Of a DNA stretch of 64,000 bases, positions 9,206-19,130 are shown piece by piece. Source of the DNA: Candidatus Zixiibacteriota bacterium (GTDB lineage: Bacteria; Zixibacteria; MSB-5A5; JAABVY01). Location of the stretch: the NCBI GenBank assembly GCA_011056555.1, contig DSEQ01000005.1:1-64000 (forward strand), in the 5' to 3' direction. How positions within the stretch are numbered: position 1 is the first letter of the stretch; every line of letters starts with the position of its first letter. The notes below the pieces were generated by a model, which was not told the origin of the DNA, did no database searches, and worked only from the letters and a program-made list of their open reading frames with translations. The translations under genes were made by a program, and so were the position numbers.

Positions 9206-10009
9206 ATGAGAATCGGAATTTCCACCAGCTTCAACTATCAGATTCCTCTGGCAGAAAATCTCGAGGCCATTGCGGCTGCGGGCTTCAAATTTATATCGGT
9301 GGGCGGGAATATCAGGCATTCGAATTATAATACCGCTGAGGGCCGCGGTAAACTCCTGGAATATACCGATAGACTGGGGCTCGACATAGACTCCGTTCAT
9401 GCGCCATATGATCCGACCTGCGATCTTACCCAGACCCAGGATATATTTGCCCAGAACGCTGTCATAGAAATCAAAAGAAGTATCGCGGCCGCATCCGAAC
9501 TGGGGGTCGAAAAACTGATAGTCCACCTCTCAACATTCAGGCCCCGAAAGCTGTCTGAGAGAATGGCCAGGATAAAGCTCACTGTTGCTGAAATTCTCGA
9601 ATTTGCCGAGGAAAGGAGGGTTTTAATAGCGCTGGAGAATCTCGATTCTGACTCGGAGGTCTTATTTAAATATGCAATGGATCTGTTTGAATCAGATTAT
9701 TTAAGATTTTGCTATGACAATGGGCATGAAATGCTTTATAATGAGTCCATGGATTTGTTGAAGAAATATTACCAGCGCATGATTGTGATGCATTTTCATG
9801 ACAACGACGGCCGCAGAGATTTACACCTGATTCCATTTGAAGGTAAACTGAATCTTCCGGCGCTGGCAGGGCAACTCAATAAGCTGGAAAGGATTCCGGA
9901 TATTACCCTGGAATGCGAGATGGAAAATTGCAATTATGCGACGGCAGAGAAATTCCTGGAGGCCGCATATAATAAGGGTATGCAGTTTACGGAAATGCTC
10001 AAACGCTGA
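9206..10009 (+). CDS. Sugar phosphate isomerase/epimerase (AP endonuclease 2 / xylose isomerase-like TIM barrel)
   Basis: The 267-residue protein has the TIM-barrel pattern of the xylose isomerase-like superfamily: RIGISTSFNYQIPL first strand, HAPYDPT, LIVHLST, ALENLDSD, FCYDNGHEM, VMHFHDNDGRRDLHLIP and TLECEME. Acidic and His residues at these strand ends form the usual divalent metal site (Glu, Asp, His, Glu). The precise sugar substrate cannot be read from sequence. It lies just before the exopolysaccharide genes but has its own start with no Shine-Dalgarno sequence. A separate promoter lies between it and the next gene, so it may not belong to that operon. Confidence 0.8.
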   Translation: MRIGISTSFNYQIPLAENLEAIAAAGFKFISVGGNIRHSNYNTAEGRGKLLEYTDRLGLDIDSVHAPYDPTCDLTQTQDIFAQNAVIEIKRSIAAASELGVEKLIVHLSTFRPRKLSERMARIKLTVAEILEFAEERRVLIALENLDSDSEVLFKYAMDLFESDYLRFCYDNGHEMLYNESMDLLKKYYQRMIVMHFHDNDGRRDLHLIPFEGKLNLPALAGQLNKLERIPDITLECEMENCNYATAEKFLEAAYNKGMQFTEMLKR

Positions 10010-10056
10010 CATCTGAACCTATTCAAGATAATGAGTTAAGGTAAATAATTGTAAGA

Positions 10057-10085
10057 TTGGACTTGCTGCCTGCCGATTTTATAAT
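10057..10085 (+). promoter_or_regulatory. Sigma-70-type promoter ahead of the exopolysaccharide genes
   Basis: TTGGAC at 10057-10062, a 17-base spacer and a perfect TATAAT at 10080-10085 precede the glycosyltransferase ATG at 10140. The predicted leader is about 48 bases. The -35 is weak but the -10 and spacing are ideal. No other promoter this good is seen within the locus. Confidence 0.6.
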
Positions 10086-10139
10086 AAAAGAGCAGGTTAG
10101 TTCCTTTGTGCCGAATCGGTTTCGGCGATTGTAAAGAGC

Positions 10140-11306
10140 ATGATGAGCAAAATCAAAATTCTATACATTATCGATGAGATAACAGACGTAACTGCCGGAA
10201 CTGAAAGACAGTTATCTCTGCTTCTGAGGAATCTGGATCAGGATATTTTTGAACCCCATCTTATGACCCTCAGGGCCACGGAGTGGCTGGACAGCGAATG
10301 TTATCCCTGCCCCATCCATAATCTTGAGATGGGCCCGGTATTGTCCCTGTCGGGTTTTAATAAACTGACGGAGCTTAGATACTTTATCGCCGATAATAAT
10401 TTTCAGATCGTGCAGACGTATTTCCCTGATGCCAATGTGATCGGTGCGCTGGCTGCACGGCAGGCGGGATGTAAGATTATAATTTCAACTCGCAGGAATA
10501 CCGGATTCTTCTACAATTCAAGCCTGCTCATGGCCACCAAATTCGCCAATCGTCATGTTTCCAGGTTCCTTGCCAATTCCGAACTTGTGGTCAAGGCCAT
10601 TTCGGAGAAAGAGGGAATCGATCCGGAGCGTTTTTCAGTAATCTATAACGGTCTCGAGGTTGACCGTTTCAGGTTTTCCGAGCAGGATGTAAGGAGTGCG
10701 CGGGTTTTTATGGGGACGGCGGAGCATGAGAATCTGGTCGGAGTAGTGGCCAATTTGAGACCGGTGAAAGCGCTTGAAGTTTTTCTGAGGGCGGCCGCCA
10801 GAATCAGTCATACACGTGACGACATCAGGTTTGTGATAATAGGCGGGGGGGATGAAACCTATGCGGCCGAACTGAAGCGGATGGCGCGGGAATTGTCTCT
10901 GGGTGACAATATAAAATTTCTTGGCGCGGTCGGGAATCCGAGCTCATTTATAAAGAATTTCGATGTGGGAGTCCTGACTTCACGGGCAGAAGGGCTCTCG
11001 AACACCCTGATGGAATATGGCGCGCTGGGTGTCGCCTCTGTGGCTACAGATGTGGGTGGGAACTCGGAGATAATTCGGCATGGAGAGACCGGCCTGCTGG
11101 TACCGCCGGATGATCCGGAAAAAGTTGCTGATGCAATAGATCAACTGCTCGCGGATCAAAATAAACGCGAGAGGATGGGATCAAATGCCGCCAGGGCGGC
11201 CTGGTCCAAATTTAATCTAAATGTGACGGTGAAACTTCACCAGGCCCTGTACACGAAGATGTATGACCAGGTGGTCACTGACAGGGAGCTGGCCGAGGCT
11301 GAATGA
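10140..11306 (+). CDS. Glycosyltransferase family 4 protein
   Basis: The 388-residue GT-B enzyme has an N-terminal acceptor domain (opening ILYIIDEITDVTAGTERQL, with the glycine-poor T-A-G-T turn) and a C-terminal nucleotide-sugar domain from about residue 195. That domain includes VGVVANLRPVKALEVFL, FVIIGGGDE, LGAVGNPSSFIK and the E-x7-E region EGLSNTLMEYGALG, followed by GETGLLVPPDDPE. It is predicted to be cytoplasmic, adding a sugar to a lipid-linked glycan. Donor and linkage are not predictable. It is the first gene after the promoter at 10057 and is followed after 83 bases by the polymerase-like membrane protein. Confidence 0.85.
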   Translation: MMSKIKILYIIDEITDVTAGTERQLSLLLRNLDQDIFEPHLMTLRATEWLDSECYPCPIHNLEMGPVLSLSGFNKLTELRYFIADNNFQIVQTYFPDANVIGALAARQAGCKIIISTRRNTGFFYNSSLLMATKFANRHVSRFLANSELVVKAISEKEGIDPERFSVIYNGLEVDRFRFSEQDVRSARVFMGTAEHENLVGVVANLRPVKALEVFLRAAARISHTRDDIRFVIIGGGDETYAAELKRMARELSLGDNIKFLGAVGNPSSFIKNFDVGVLTSRAEGLSNTLMEYGALGVASVATDVGGNSEIIRHGETGLLVPPDDPEKVADAIDQLLADQNKRERMGSNAARAAWSKFNLNVTVKLHQALYTKMYDQVVTDRELAEAE

Positions 11307-11389
11307 GCTCTCGATCGTTCTCGGCAGGCGTTGCATTTTACCATATTTCAAATACTAAAAAGTAAATTCTCGTAAGCAAGTCCGCTGTT

Positions 11390-12778
11390 ATGGAGCATTT
11401 ACAGGAGACAGCTTTTTCGGACGTTCGGCCGATAACATCGAGAAACATAGTCTATATCTTCATAGTCCTGCTTTCAATTGTTTTCGGCATTCTCAATTTT
11501 ATTGTTCCCTCCCATTATCTTGCGGCGATACTAATAATGGCTGTAGCGGCTGTTATTCTGTTCCTGCACCCATTCGCGGGCCTGCTGGTCTATCAGTTCA
11601 TTATTATCATCCAGCCCGGGGTGATTTTTCCATCGCTGGGTTTGCTTCATCTCGAAAGGCTCATGGCCATATTCCTGATCATCTCCCTGATTATAAATAT
11701 CAGGCTCAGGAGGGGCAGGTTGATAATCACAGATCATAAACTCCTTCTCTTCATGATGTTTTTCATCTTGTCCATGCTGATTACTATTCCGGTATCCTAC
11801 TGGCCCGCGCAATCGCTGGAAAATGTGATTGAATTTTTGAAGAACTTCGCTTTCATACTGCTCATAATAAATATTCTCAAGACAGGCAGGCGACTGCGGA
11901 TATTTGTGTGGGAATATCTGCTGCTGATCGGCTATATGGCCGCAAGCTCATTGCTCGCATATAAGACCGGCAATGTGGTTGAGGCCCAGGGAATAATCCG
12001 CGCTCATGGCTTGGCGGGAACAGATCCCAATACACTTTCTGCAACCCTGGGATTGTCGCTGCCATTCCACTTCATGCTCTTCAGACTGGAGAAGAAAAAA
12101 TATCTCAAAGCGCTCTCTGTGTTCATAGTCATAATTACAGTCTATACAATTATCCTGACAGGATCGAGGTCCGGTTTCCTGGGGCTCGGAACTGCTGTCA
12201 TATTGAGCTGGTGGTTCTTGCCCGGACGTTTCATCAGGCTGTTTCTTCTCCTTACTGCAGGATTTGCAGTAATAGTCCTTATGCCGTCGCAGTACCAGGA
12301 GCGCTATGCCTCGATATTTTCGAGAGAAAGGGATGCCTCGTCGCAGGAGCGGATCGAGGTCTGGAAGAAAGGCATACGTATGTTCTATGACCATCCCTTT
12401 TTGGGCGTGGGCACCGGCGCTTTTGGAACTGCCAATGCCGAGGATTATTCAGAGGATCGCAAGAGCTATCTTAAGGCGCATAATTTGTACATACAGGCAG
12501 CCGCCGAATTGGGAATTGTTGGGCTGGCGGCATTTTTTTCCTATGTGGGTGCAATGCTTTACTACATTCGAAAATATAGAAAATATATAGTCGATAAGTT
12601 CAGGAAGAAGACCTGGTCCTGGGGTCTTTTGACTGCGATGCAGATTTCGACCCTGGCCTTACTGGTGGTAGGGATGTTCGGGCATAGCCTGTACCGATCG
12701 AACTGGTTCTTCTACGGCGCCTTGACGATGGCGATGGGATTGCTTTTGCGCAACAATCGGCTCGAGGAGGAGGTATAG
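11390..12778 (+). CDS. O-antigen ligase/polymerase-family membrane protein
   Basis: The 462-residue protein has about twelve hydrophobic helices and the Wzy_C/WaaL-type periplasmic loop: GSRSGFLGLG near 260, then RIEVWKKGIRMFYDHP, FLGVGTGAFG and KAHNLYIQAAAELGIVG between about 320 and 385. The arginine and histidine of this loop (RIEVW and HNLY) are typical of the family, which transfers or polymerises undecaprenyl-linked glycans in the periplasm. In this locus it is the likely polymerase for the exopolysaccharide repeat. Its end sits only four bases before the next ATG, whose ribosome binding site lies inside its last codons. Confidence 0.85.
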   Translation: MEHLQETAFSDVRPITSRNIVYIFIVLLSIVFGILNFIVPSHYLAAILIMAVAAVILFLHPFAGLLVYQFIIIIQPGVIFPSLGLLHLERLMAIFLIISLIINIRLRRGRLIITDHKLLLFMMFFILSMLITIPVSYWPAQSLENVIEFLKNFAFILLIINILKTGRRLRIFVWEYLLLIGYMAASSLLAYKTGNVVEAQGIIRAHGLAGTDPNTLSATLGLSLPFHFMLFRLEKKKYLKALSVFIVIITVYTIILTGSRSGFLGLGTAVILSWWFLPGRFIRLFLLLTAGFAVIVLMPSQYQERYASIFSRERDASSQERIEVWKKGIRMFYDHPFLGVGTGAFGTANAEDYSEDRKSYLKAHNLYIQAAAELGIVGLAAFFSYVGAMLYYIRKYRKYIVDKFRKKTWSWGLLTAMQISTLALLVVGMFGHSLYRSNWFFYGALTMAMGLLLRNNRLEEEV

Positions 12779-12782
12779 GCAG

Positions 12783-14156
12783 ATGTCTTTGAACCATTAT
12801 TTCACTAACCCGATTGTAATGCTTGCTTATTATTTCTGGAACAGAATAAGCAAGACTGATCGTCTGGGCATTCTTCGCGCCCTGGATAAAAGCCAGTATT
12901 ATGATATAGAACGGCTGCGTTCAATACAGCTCAAAAAGATGCGCAATGTTATCAAAAACGCATTTCACAGCTCACCGTTCTGGCAAGAGAAGTTCAAAGA
13001 TATCGGCCTGGAAGAGGGGGATATAGAGGGTCTTGTTAGCACTGATAAGATACCGAAGCTGACCCGTGAGGATGTCATCAATAATAAAGATAGAATTGTG
13101 TCGGGGGCATTTTCCAAAGATGAATTGACTGAAAATGTCTCGGGCGGAACAACCGGTAGCTCCTTATCATATTACCTGAGCAGGCATAGAATTGATTACA
13201 GAAGCGCGAGTACGTTAAGACATAACCTGTGGACCTCATATCGTATCGGAGACAGATTGGCGACTGTCTGGGGAGCGCCTGCCGATATGGAATCTCACAG
13301 AAGTCTCAGGACAAAGATGCGCGATATATTCTGGGGCGCTTCAATTAATTTTGACAGCAACATAGTGACCGATGATGCGGTCAGGAAATTCGCCCGTGAG
13401 TGGGACAGATTCAGGCCCGAGATTCTTCTGGCCTATTCCGGCGCGGTCGATTTCTTTGTAAATCATGCCAGAGATATGAAACTCTCTTTCGCTCCGCCGC
13501 GCGCCATTATTACATCTGCAGAGGTCCTCACACCCGGGGCCCGCAAAAATATCGAGGATTTCTTCGAGGCCGAAGTTTTTAATCGCTATGGCTGCCGTGA
13601 GTTTTCAGTTATTGCCTCGGAGTGCCGGTATCATAATGGCCTTCACATTAATGCCGAGACATTACTGCTGGAGTTCGAACCTGTCCTTGAAGCACTGGAC
13701 AACCGCAGGCATTGCAGGGTCCTTGTCACTGATCTGGAGAACCTGGCTTTTCCTTTTATCAGGTACGAGCTCGGAGACGTGGTTGTGCTTTCTGACGAGG
13801 AAGACCGCTGCCCATGCGGAAGAAACCTGCCAAGGATCGAGGAGGTTGGCGGAAGGATTATGGATTATTTGAAGCTCCCCGGCGGACGTTATCTCTCCTG
13901 TACTGCGCTGACTGCGACATGTTTCCCCAGGGCCAGAGGAATAATCCAATCCAGGATTGTACAGAAAAAAATTGACAAAATCATTGTGCAGATTGTCAAA
14001 AACAACGACTTTGATGAGGAATCTTATAATATATTAAAACAAGACCTGGCAAAAGTTTTGGGCGAGGGAATCGAACTTGTGTTCGAATTTCCCGAGCAAA
14101 TAAAGAGAGAACGATCGGGGAAATACCGTTTCGTCATAAGCGAGGTTGCGGATTAA
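12783..14156 (+). CDS. CapK-like adenylate-forming enzyme (phenylacetate-CoA ligase family), copy 1
   Basis: The 457-residue protein belongs to the ANL-superfamily branch with phenylacetate-CoA ligase and CapK, often found in capsule and exopolysaccharide clusters. The P-loop is SGGTTGSSLSYY near residue 120. Later segments are AIITSAEVLTPGARKNIEDF, EVFNRYGCREFSVIASEC, FPFIRYELGDVV and the zinc-type CPCG motif near 340. It probably activates a carboxylic acid as an adenylate for transfer to sugar or CoA; the acid is unknown. A strong GGAGGAGG lies ahead of the ATG. The next gene is a divergent copy of the same family, starting two bases after the stop. Confidence 0.8.
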   Translation: MSLNHYFTNPIVMLAYYFWNRISKTDRLGILRALDKSQYYDIERLRSIQLKKMRNVIKNAFHSSPFWQEKFKDIGLEEGDIEGLVSTDKIPKLTREDVINNKDRIVSGAFSKDELTENVSGGTTGSSLSYYLSRHRIDYRSASTLRHNLWTSYRIGDRLATVWGAPADMESHRSLRTKMRDIFWGASINFDSNIVTDDAVRKFAREWDRFRPEILLAYSGAVDFFVNHARDMKLSFAPPRAIITSAEVLTPGARKNIEDFFEAEVFNRYGCREFSVIASECRYHNGLHINAETLLLEFEPVLEALDNRRHCRVLVTDLENLAFPFIRYELGDVVVLSDEEDRCPCGRNLPRIEEVGGRIMDYLKLPGGRYLSCTALTATCFPRARGIIQSRIVQKKIDKIIVQIVKNNDFDEESYNILKQDLAKVLGEGIELVFEFPEQIKRERSGKYRFVISEVAD

Positions 14157-14157
14157 G

Positions 14158-15525
14158 ATGCCATTTCTATCCTGGCTGATCAGAAGGACCACCTTGCCGA
14201 TGTATCTCAGGCACAGGGGGGAAGCGGGGCAGCTTTCGTATCTGGATGAGTTCGCCCGGATCGAAAAACTCTCCCTTGACGAGATCAATCAGATTCAACT
14301 GCACGCTTTTCATAAATTGATGCAGCATGCTTACCGGTTTTGTCGATATTACAGGGAAATATTCCGGGATATCGGAGCGGCCCCCTGGGATCTGAATTCG
14401 ATTGGAGATCTGCAGAAGTTCCCTGTGCTGACGAAAGAACTGATCAGGGAAAATTTGGATGGTATCCTGGCGAAAAACATCGATCCCCGGAGAAGACTGC
14501 GTTCCGCCACAGGCGGCTCAACCGGCAGGCCCCTGGTTTTTTATCGGGATCAAACCTGCAGGGAGAAGAAACTTGCCATGCAGTTGAATTTTATGCGCTG
14601 GTACGGATTCCTGCCCGGGGACAAGCATCTCTTCTTCTGGGGAGCAGCCCGGGATTACGATAGGCTTGATACATTCAAGGCCAGGATTGTGCAGAGGGCG
14701 GCCACACGCAGGTGGTTTGTAAACATGAATGATCTTAAAACGGAGAACTTCGACAGGACTGTCGAGCGGCTTGCTAACTTGAGACCCCGATTAGTTTCCG
14801 CTTATCCGAATATCATTTATTCTTTTGCACAAGAGGTGGAGAAGAGAAATAAGAGAGTTAAATTCGATAAAATTGTTGTGACCGCGGAGCAGCTATTTGA
14901 GCATCAGCGTGAGAAGATCGAGAAGGTCTTCGGGGCGGAGGTTTTCGAGCAATATGGCAGTCGTGAATTCGGGACGATAGCCGGCGAATGCCTTTATCAC
15001 GACGGCCTGCACTATTTTGCTCCCGGTGTTGTTTTGGAAACTGTGACGGAGGAGGGCAGACCCTCCGGTGAAAATCCCGGCAATCTTCTCGTAACTGACT
15101 TATGGAATTATGCGATGCCGCTGATTCGTTATCAGGTGGGGGATCTGGTGAGGCTGGAACATGCGCCCTGCAAGTGCGGCTGCGAACTGCCCAGGGTAGG
15201 CGCTGTCGCGGGGCGGGTTGTAGATGCGGTAATCAAGCCTGGGGGTGAGGCAATTGCCGGGCAGGCCCTCATTGCAGTGATACGAAAGTCTGAAATCGAT
15301 GCCCAGACACAGATAATACAGAAAGGGCCCGTCGAATTTGTGCTCAATTATGTTTCCGGGAGGAAGCTACCGGAGGATAAGCTAAGTTTTATTCGCAGCG
15401 GTTTTAATTCGGTAATGGAAAACCAGGTAAAAATAGATTTTAATAGAGTGGATAAGATTGAGAGGGATAGATCAGGAAAATTCCGATACATAAAGAGTGA
15501 AGTCAGATCTCCTTTGAAAATATGA
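14158..15525 (+). CDS. CapK-like adenylate-forming enzyme (phenylacetate-CoA ligase family), copy 2
   Basis: This 455-residue paralogue of the preceding protein is alignable over its full length. It has the P-loop SATGGSTGRPLVFYRD near residue 115, VVTAEQLFEHQREKIEKVF, EVFEQYGSREFGTIAGEC, MPLIRYQVGDLV and the cysteine motif CKCGCELPR near 340. Both copies keep the catalytic-core motifs, so each may activate a different acid. The start is the ATG at 14158, immediately after the TAA of copy 1; an in-frame TTG at 14146 would overlap it. Translational coupling with copy 1 is likely. Confidence 0.8.
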   Translation: MPFLSWLIRRTTLPMYLRHRGEAGQLSYLDEFARIEKLSLDEINQIQLHAFHKLMQHAYRFCRYYREIFRDIGAAPWDLNSIGDLQKFPVLTKELIRENLDGILAKNIDPRRRLRSATGGSTGRPLVFYRDQTCREKKLAMQLNFMRWYGFLPGDKHLFFWGAARDYDRLDTFKARIVQRAATRRWFVNMNDLKTENFDRTVERLANLRPRLVSAYPNIIYSFAQEVEKRNKRVKFDKIVVTAEQLFEHQREKIEKVFGAEVFEQYGSREFGTIAGECLYHDGLHYFAPGVVLETVTEEGRPSGENPGNLLVTDLWNYAMPLIRYQVGDLVRLEHAPCKCGCELPRVGAVAGRVVDAVIKPGGEAIAGQALIAVIRKSEIDAQTQIIQKGPVEFVLNYVSGRKLPEDKLSFIRSGFNSVMENQVKIDFNRVDKIERDRSGKFRYIKSEVRSPLKI

Positions 15526-15647
15526 TTTAAAAGGACTCCGCACACATTAAATTATAATAGGGAGAGGTATTTGCCGGTAATGCTGACACTGATTCAGATT
15601 TTCCGATTCAAATAACTGAAGGCTAACTTATTAGATACTAATTGGAT

Positions 15648-16736
15648 ATGGCTTATAAATATCCATATAAGGTGCTTATCGTGGCGCCGTCCTTAGATAT
15701 AATGGGAGGCCAGTCTGTGCAGGCCGATTTGCTTGTAAAGCATCTGCGGACGGGTGGTGTGAATGTCGGATTTGCGCCGCACAATCCACGTCCTCCGGGT
15801 GCTCTTTTCCATCTGACTAAAATCAAATATGTGCGCACTCTGGTGGTTTCATTTTTCTATATCGTGAGACTTTTGCGGATGATTCCGAATTACGATATAA
15901 TCCACGTTTTTTCGGCCTCCTACCGCTCGTTTATTATTTCTCCTGCGCCGGCAATATTGATTGCCAGATATCTGGGAAAGAAAGTGATTTTGAATTATAG
16001 ATCGGGGGAATGCCGCGATCACCTGAGCAGACAGGGTTGGATAGCGATTCCGATAATGAGAATGGCCGATCGGATTGTGGTACCGTCTGAATACCTGGTC
16101 GAGGAGTTGGCTGATTTTGATTTGGAAGCTTCTTATGTGTACAATCTGGTTGATCTCGCGCAGTTTGAATTTGAGCGGCGGGAGAAATTTGCGCCCCGGA
16201 TAATAGTGGCCCGAAATCTGCAAAAGGTCTATAATATTTATGCTTCTGTCAGGGCATTCGCGATTGTGAAGAATAGATATCCGCAGGCCCTGCTCACCAT
16301 TGTCGGTAGCGGACGGGATGGAAAGGATATCAGGGATTTTGTCAAAAAAGAAGGAATTGCAGATGTAATTTTTGCAGGCAGGGTCGAAAGAAATGATATG
16401 GCCCGGCTGTATCAAGAGCATGATATATTTCTGAATTCGTCCGATATTGATAATATGCCGGTTTCCTTTCTGGAGGCTTATGCCTCCGGGCTGGCTGTCG
16501 TGTCCACCGCCGCCGGTGGAATACCTCATATTTGCAAGAACGGCGAAACCGGACTGCTTGTTGCCAGAAATGACCATGAGGCCCTGGCGAGGGAGATGCT
16601 CAGGATTATAGAAGATAATGGCCTGGGAGTGCATTTGACCCGGTCTGCGAAAGAGGAGTGTGTAAGGTTTACATGGCCCTCGGTTAGAAAAGGATGGCAT
16701 GAAATCTACACGGAAGTATATGATGAATACAAGTAG
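15648..16736 (+). CDS. Glycosyltransferase family 4 protein
   Basis: The 362-residue GT-B enzyme opens YKVLIVAPSLDIMGGQSVQA, with the glycine turn of the acceptor domain. The donor domain from about 180 contains RIIVARNLQKVYNI, LTIVGSGRDGKDI, IFAGRVERNDMARLYQ and the E-x7-E region PVSFLEAYASGLAVVSTAAG, then GETGLLVARND. The ATG at 15648 is preferred over an in-frame TTG at 15642. No good ribosome binding site is seen for either, and the 120 bases upstream hold no clear promoter. The end overlaps the start of the heparinase-like gene by up to 38 bases. Confidence 0.85.
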   Translation: MAYKYPYKVLIVAPSLDIMGGQSVQADLLVKHLRTGGVNVGFAPHNPRPPGALFHLTKIKYVRTLVVSFFYIVRLLRMIPNYDIIHVFSASYRSFIISPAPAILIARYLGKKVILNYRSGECRDHLSRQGWIAIPIMRMADRIVVPSEYLVEELADFDLEASYVYNLVDLAQFEFERREKFAPRIIVARNLQKVYNIYASVRAFAIVKNRYPQALLTIVGSGRDGKDIRDFVKKEGIADVIFAGRVERNDMARLYQEHDIFLNSSDIDNMPVSFLEAYASGLAVVSTAAGGIPHICKNGETGLLVARNDHEALAREMLRIIEDNGLGVHLTRSAKEECVRFTWPSVRKGWHEIYTEVYDEYK

Positions 16737-19128
16737 GCTCGTGAAGGTTGGATCGAAGATCCTGCAGGGACAGTTTCCGGAGCTCATTTTCCGGGGCAGG
16801 GAAGCTCTTGAAAAAATAGCCGAAAGGCGCAAAGCCGCTTCCGGGGCATATAATTTCAGCCGCGAGAAGCTGGAAGACTTAATCAAAGATAAAGAGCTGC
16901 TCAAAACAGGCCTGGCAGCGAATTTCAGAAACCGCAAAACCCCCAGGTTCTTCTTCAATACTGAGAGAATTGAATGGATGGAGAAGATTCCGGAGTTTTT
17001 CCCGGCTGAATGTGAACGCAGCCTGAAGGCGGCAGAGGAGATTCTTCGGGATAGGTATCCTGTATTCGGGGATGAGCCCATGGATTTTGGCTCTCCTCCC
17101 AACTGGTTTCTCGATCCTTCCACCGGAAAGAGTTCGAAACCGGAATTCTATGATGATATACCATATCTGTATCGCGATTCCGTAGGTGATGCCAAAGTAG
17201 TCTGGGAGTTGTCCCGCTTGAAATTCATCTATCCTCTGGGGCAGGCATATATTCTGACAGGGGTGGACAGATATGCCCTCAAGGCATTCGGCATACTGGA
17301 AGACTGGTTCCGCCGCAATCCTCCCCGGCAGGGAATCAACTGGTGCTCATCCCTGGAGTGTGCCTTCAGGATATACGCCTTGATCTGGACAATCGAACTA
17401 TTCAGAAATATCGAATTGCTGGATGACCGCTTTGCCGAACTGGTATGGTATTATGTCTATCACCTTGCCGATCATATCAATTCCCACCTTTCCTTCTATT
17501 TTTCGCCACACACACACTTGACAGGCGAAGCCTTTGGTCTATTTTTGGCCGGGTTGTTTTTCCCCGAGCTGAATCGTTCCGAAGATTTCATGACCCGCGG
17601 GCTGGAAATACTGGAAAAAGAGCTTGCAAATCAGTTTACCGAGGAGGGAGCCCATACCGAACTCTCCATTTGCTATCATCGCTACAGCCTGGATTTTTAT
17701 ATGCATACGATTCTTTTGGCCGAGATAAATAATATTCCTCTGCCGTCGATCTTTCGCGAGAAGACCGAGCAGATGGCGGAGTATTTGCATAAATTAAGGC
17801 GTCCCGACGGGCTCTGGCCCCAGCTTGGGGATTCTGACGGCGGAAAACTGGTCTGGCTTGAATTTGACGATGCCCGCGACTGCACGGCATCCCTTTCCAA
17901 TGCAGCGCTGCTCTTCAATCGCAAGGAATTTAACCCGGGTCACGCCAGATTCGAATCGGCCTGGATATTCGGTATATCGGCCTGCCGCGAACATAACCAT
18001 AAGAGAGAAAAGTGCGAACAGCTTGTATCAGAGCATATTAGAGATGCCGGCTATGCTGTATTGCGAACGGAAGATCAGAACAGTTATCTGCTGTTTGATT
18101 GCGGCAGGTTTGGATCGAAGGAAGCTGCCCACAGCCATGCCGATGCGCTTTCCTTCGAGTTGATTCTGGGAGGCGAGCCGGTATTTATCGATCCGGGCAC
18201 TTATTGCTATACGAAAGACAAAGGCATGAGAAATTATTTCCGCTCCGGGGCCGCCCACAATATCTGCCTGGTGGACGGAAGGGGAAGCGCTGACGAGGAA
18301 AATATATTTGACTGGCAGTATTATGCCGACGCCGAGGTTCAAAATGTTATCCTGGCCAGATATTTTGATTTCATTAATGCCGGATTTGCCCGCAGAAAGG
18401 CGCCGGGATTTCAGCATGAGCGGGCTGTTTACAGAGTTGCGGATGATTACTTTATTGTATTGAACAGGGTCATAAAAGGGATTGATTCAGTTTCAAAATT
18501 CCTCTTCCATACACCCTTTTCCTCGCACTCATTTTCACCCGGCCAAAATCAGATCATCCTGGAATCCTCCCGGAAGAGAGTGATCCTGAAGCCCTTGTCA
18601 GAAATTGACTACAGATTTTCCGCCGAAAGCGGCCGTCAAGATCCCCCTTCAGGATGGTACTCGCGGGATTACCTGGAACTCGATAAAATTACCACCCTGG
18701 TGATAGAGCCGGTGCATTCCGGGAATCTCGAGATTCCATTTTGTATAGTTCCCTGCAACAAACAGAGCAGCGGCCCTGAATTTCAGCATCTGGGTTCGGG
18801 TTCCTGGTCGATTCGGACAGATGACTTCTCCGATTACTGGAAATTTTCCTCTGAAGGCAAGTCGGCCTTCTTAAGGAAAGATGAAAATTCCCGGGTGACG
18901 ATGTTATTTCTTGCTCAGGATGGGACAATCGAAATAGCGGGTCTCAAATACTGGGAATCGAATATTACTGCAGGATTATATGGATATATCGAGGATTGCG
19001 TCTTGTTTCTCGAGGGTGAAATATCCGGAAAGTGCCGTCTGCTGACAGATAATTTTGCCAGAGTGAGGTACAGAGGCAATGAATATGAAGTTGTTACCAG
19101 CGGGCGGTATGTAGAGTTTGAGATATAG
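16699..19128 (+). CDS. Heparinase II/III-family polysaccharide lyase-like protein
   Basis: The 809-residue protein has the two-part structure of the family. An alpha/alpha toroid covers about residues 90-420 (YPLGQAYILTGVDRYA, INWCSSLECAFRIYALIW, HTHLTGEAFGLFLAGL and CYHRYSLDFYMH). A C-terminal beta-sheet heparinase II/III domain follows from about 455 (AHSHADALSFEL near 476, DPGTYCY and FRSGAAHN). The His, Tyr and Asn residues in these segments match the usual lyase catalytic set. The family cuts uronate-containing chains and also includes alginate lyases, which fits the neighbouring GDP-mannose dehydrogenase. No signal peptide is visible, unusual for a secreted lyase. Start codons at 16699, 16720 or 16723 are possible. 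Confidence 0.85.
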   Translation: MKSTRKYMMNTSRLVKVGSKILQGQFPELIFRGREALEKIAERRKAASGAYNFSREKLEDLIKDKELLKTGLAANFRNRKTPRFFFNTERIEWMEKIPEFFPAECERSLKAAEEILRDRYPVFGDEPMDFGSPPNWFLDPSTGKSSKPEFYDDIPYLYRDSVGDAKVVWELSRLKFIYPLGQAYILTGVDRYALKAFGILEDWFRRNPPRQGINWCSSLECAFRIYALIWTIELFRNIELLDDRFAELVWYYVYHLADHINSHLSFYFSPHTHLTGEAFGLFLAGLFFPELNRSEDFMTRGLEILEKELANQFTEEGAHTELSICYHRYSLDFYMHTILLAEINNIPLPSIFREKTEQMAEYLHKLRRPDGLWPQLGDSDGGKLVWLEFDDARDCTASLSNAALLFNRKEFNPGHARFESAWIFGISACREHNHKREKCEQLVSEHIRDAGYAVLRTEDQNSYLLFDCGRFGSKEAAHSHADALSFELILGGEPVFIDPGTYCYTKDKGMRNYFRSGAAHNICLVDGRGSADEENIFDWQYYADAEVQNVILARYFDFINAGFARRKAPGFQHERAVYRVADDYFIVLNRVIKGIDSVSKFLFHTPFSSHSFSPGQNQIILESSRKRVILKPLSEIDYRFSAESGRQDPPSGWYSRDYLELDKITTLVIEPVHSGNLEIPFCIVPCNKQSSGPEFQHLGSGSWSIRTDDFSDYWKFSSEGKSAFLRKDENSRVTMLFLAQDGTIEIAGLKYWESNITAGLYGYIEDCVLFLEGEISGKCRLLTDNFARVRYRGNEYEVVTSGRYVEFEI

Positions 19129-19130
19129 GC

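Noticed and set aside
15849-17123. A 424-codon open frame on the minus strand opposite a glycosyltransferase and the heparinase-like gene.
   Set aside because: It lies antisense to two strongly supported genes, has no ribosome site or recognisable domain, and reads like the complement of their codons.
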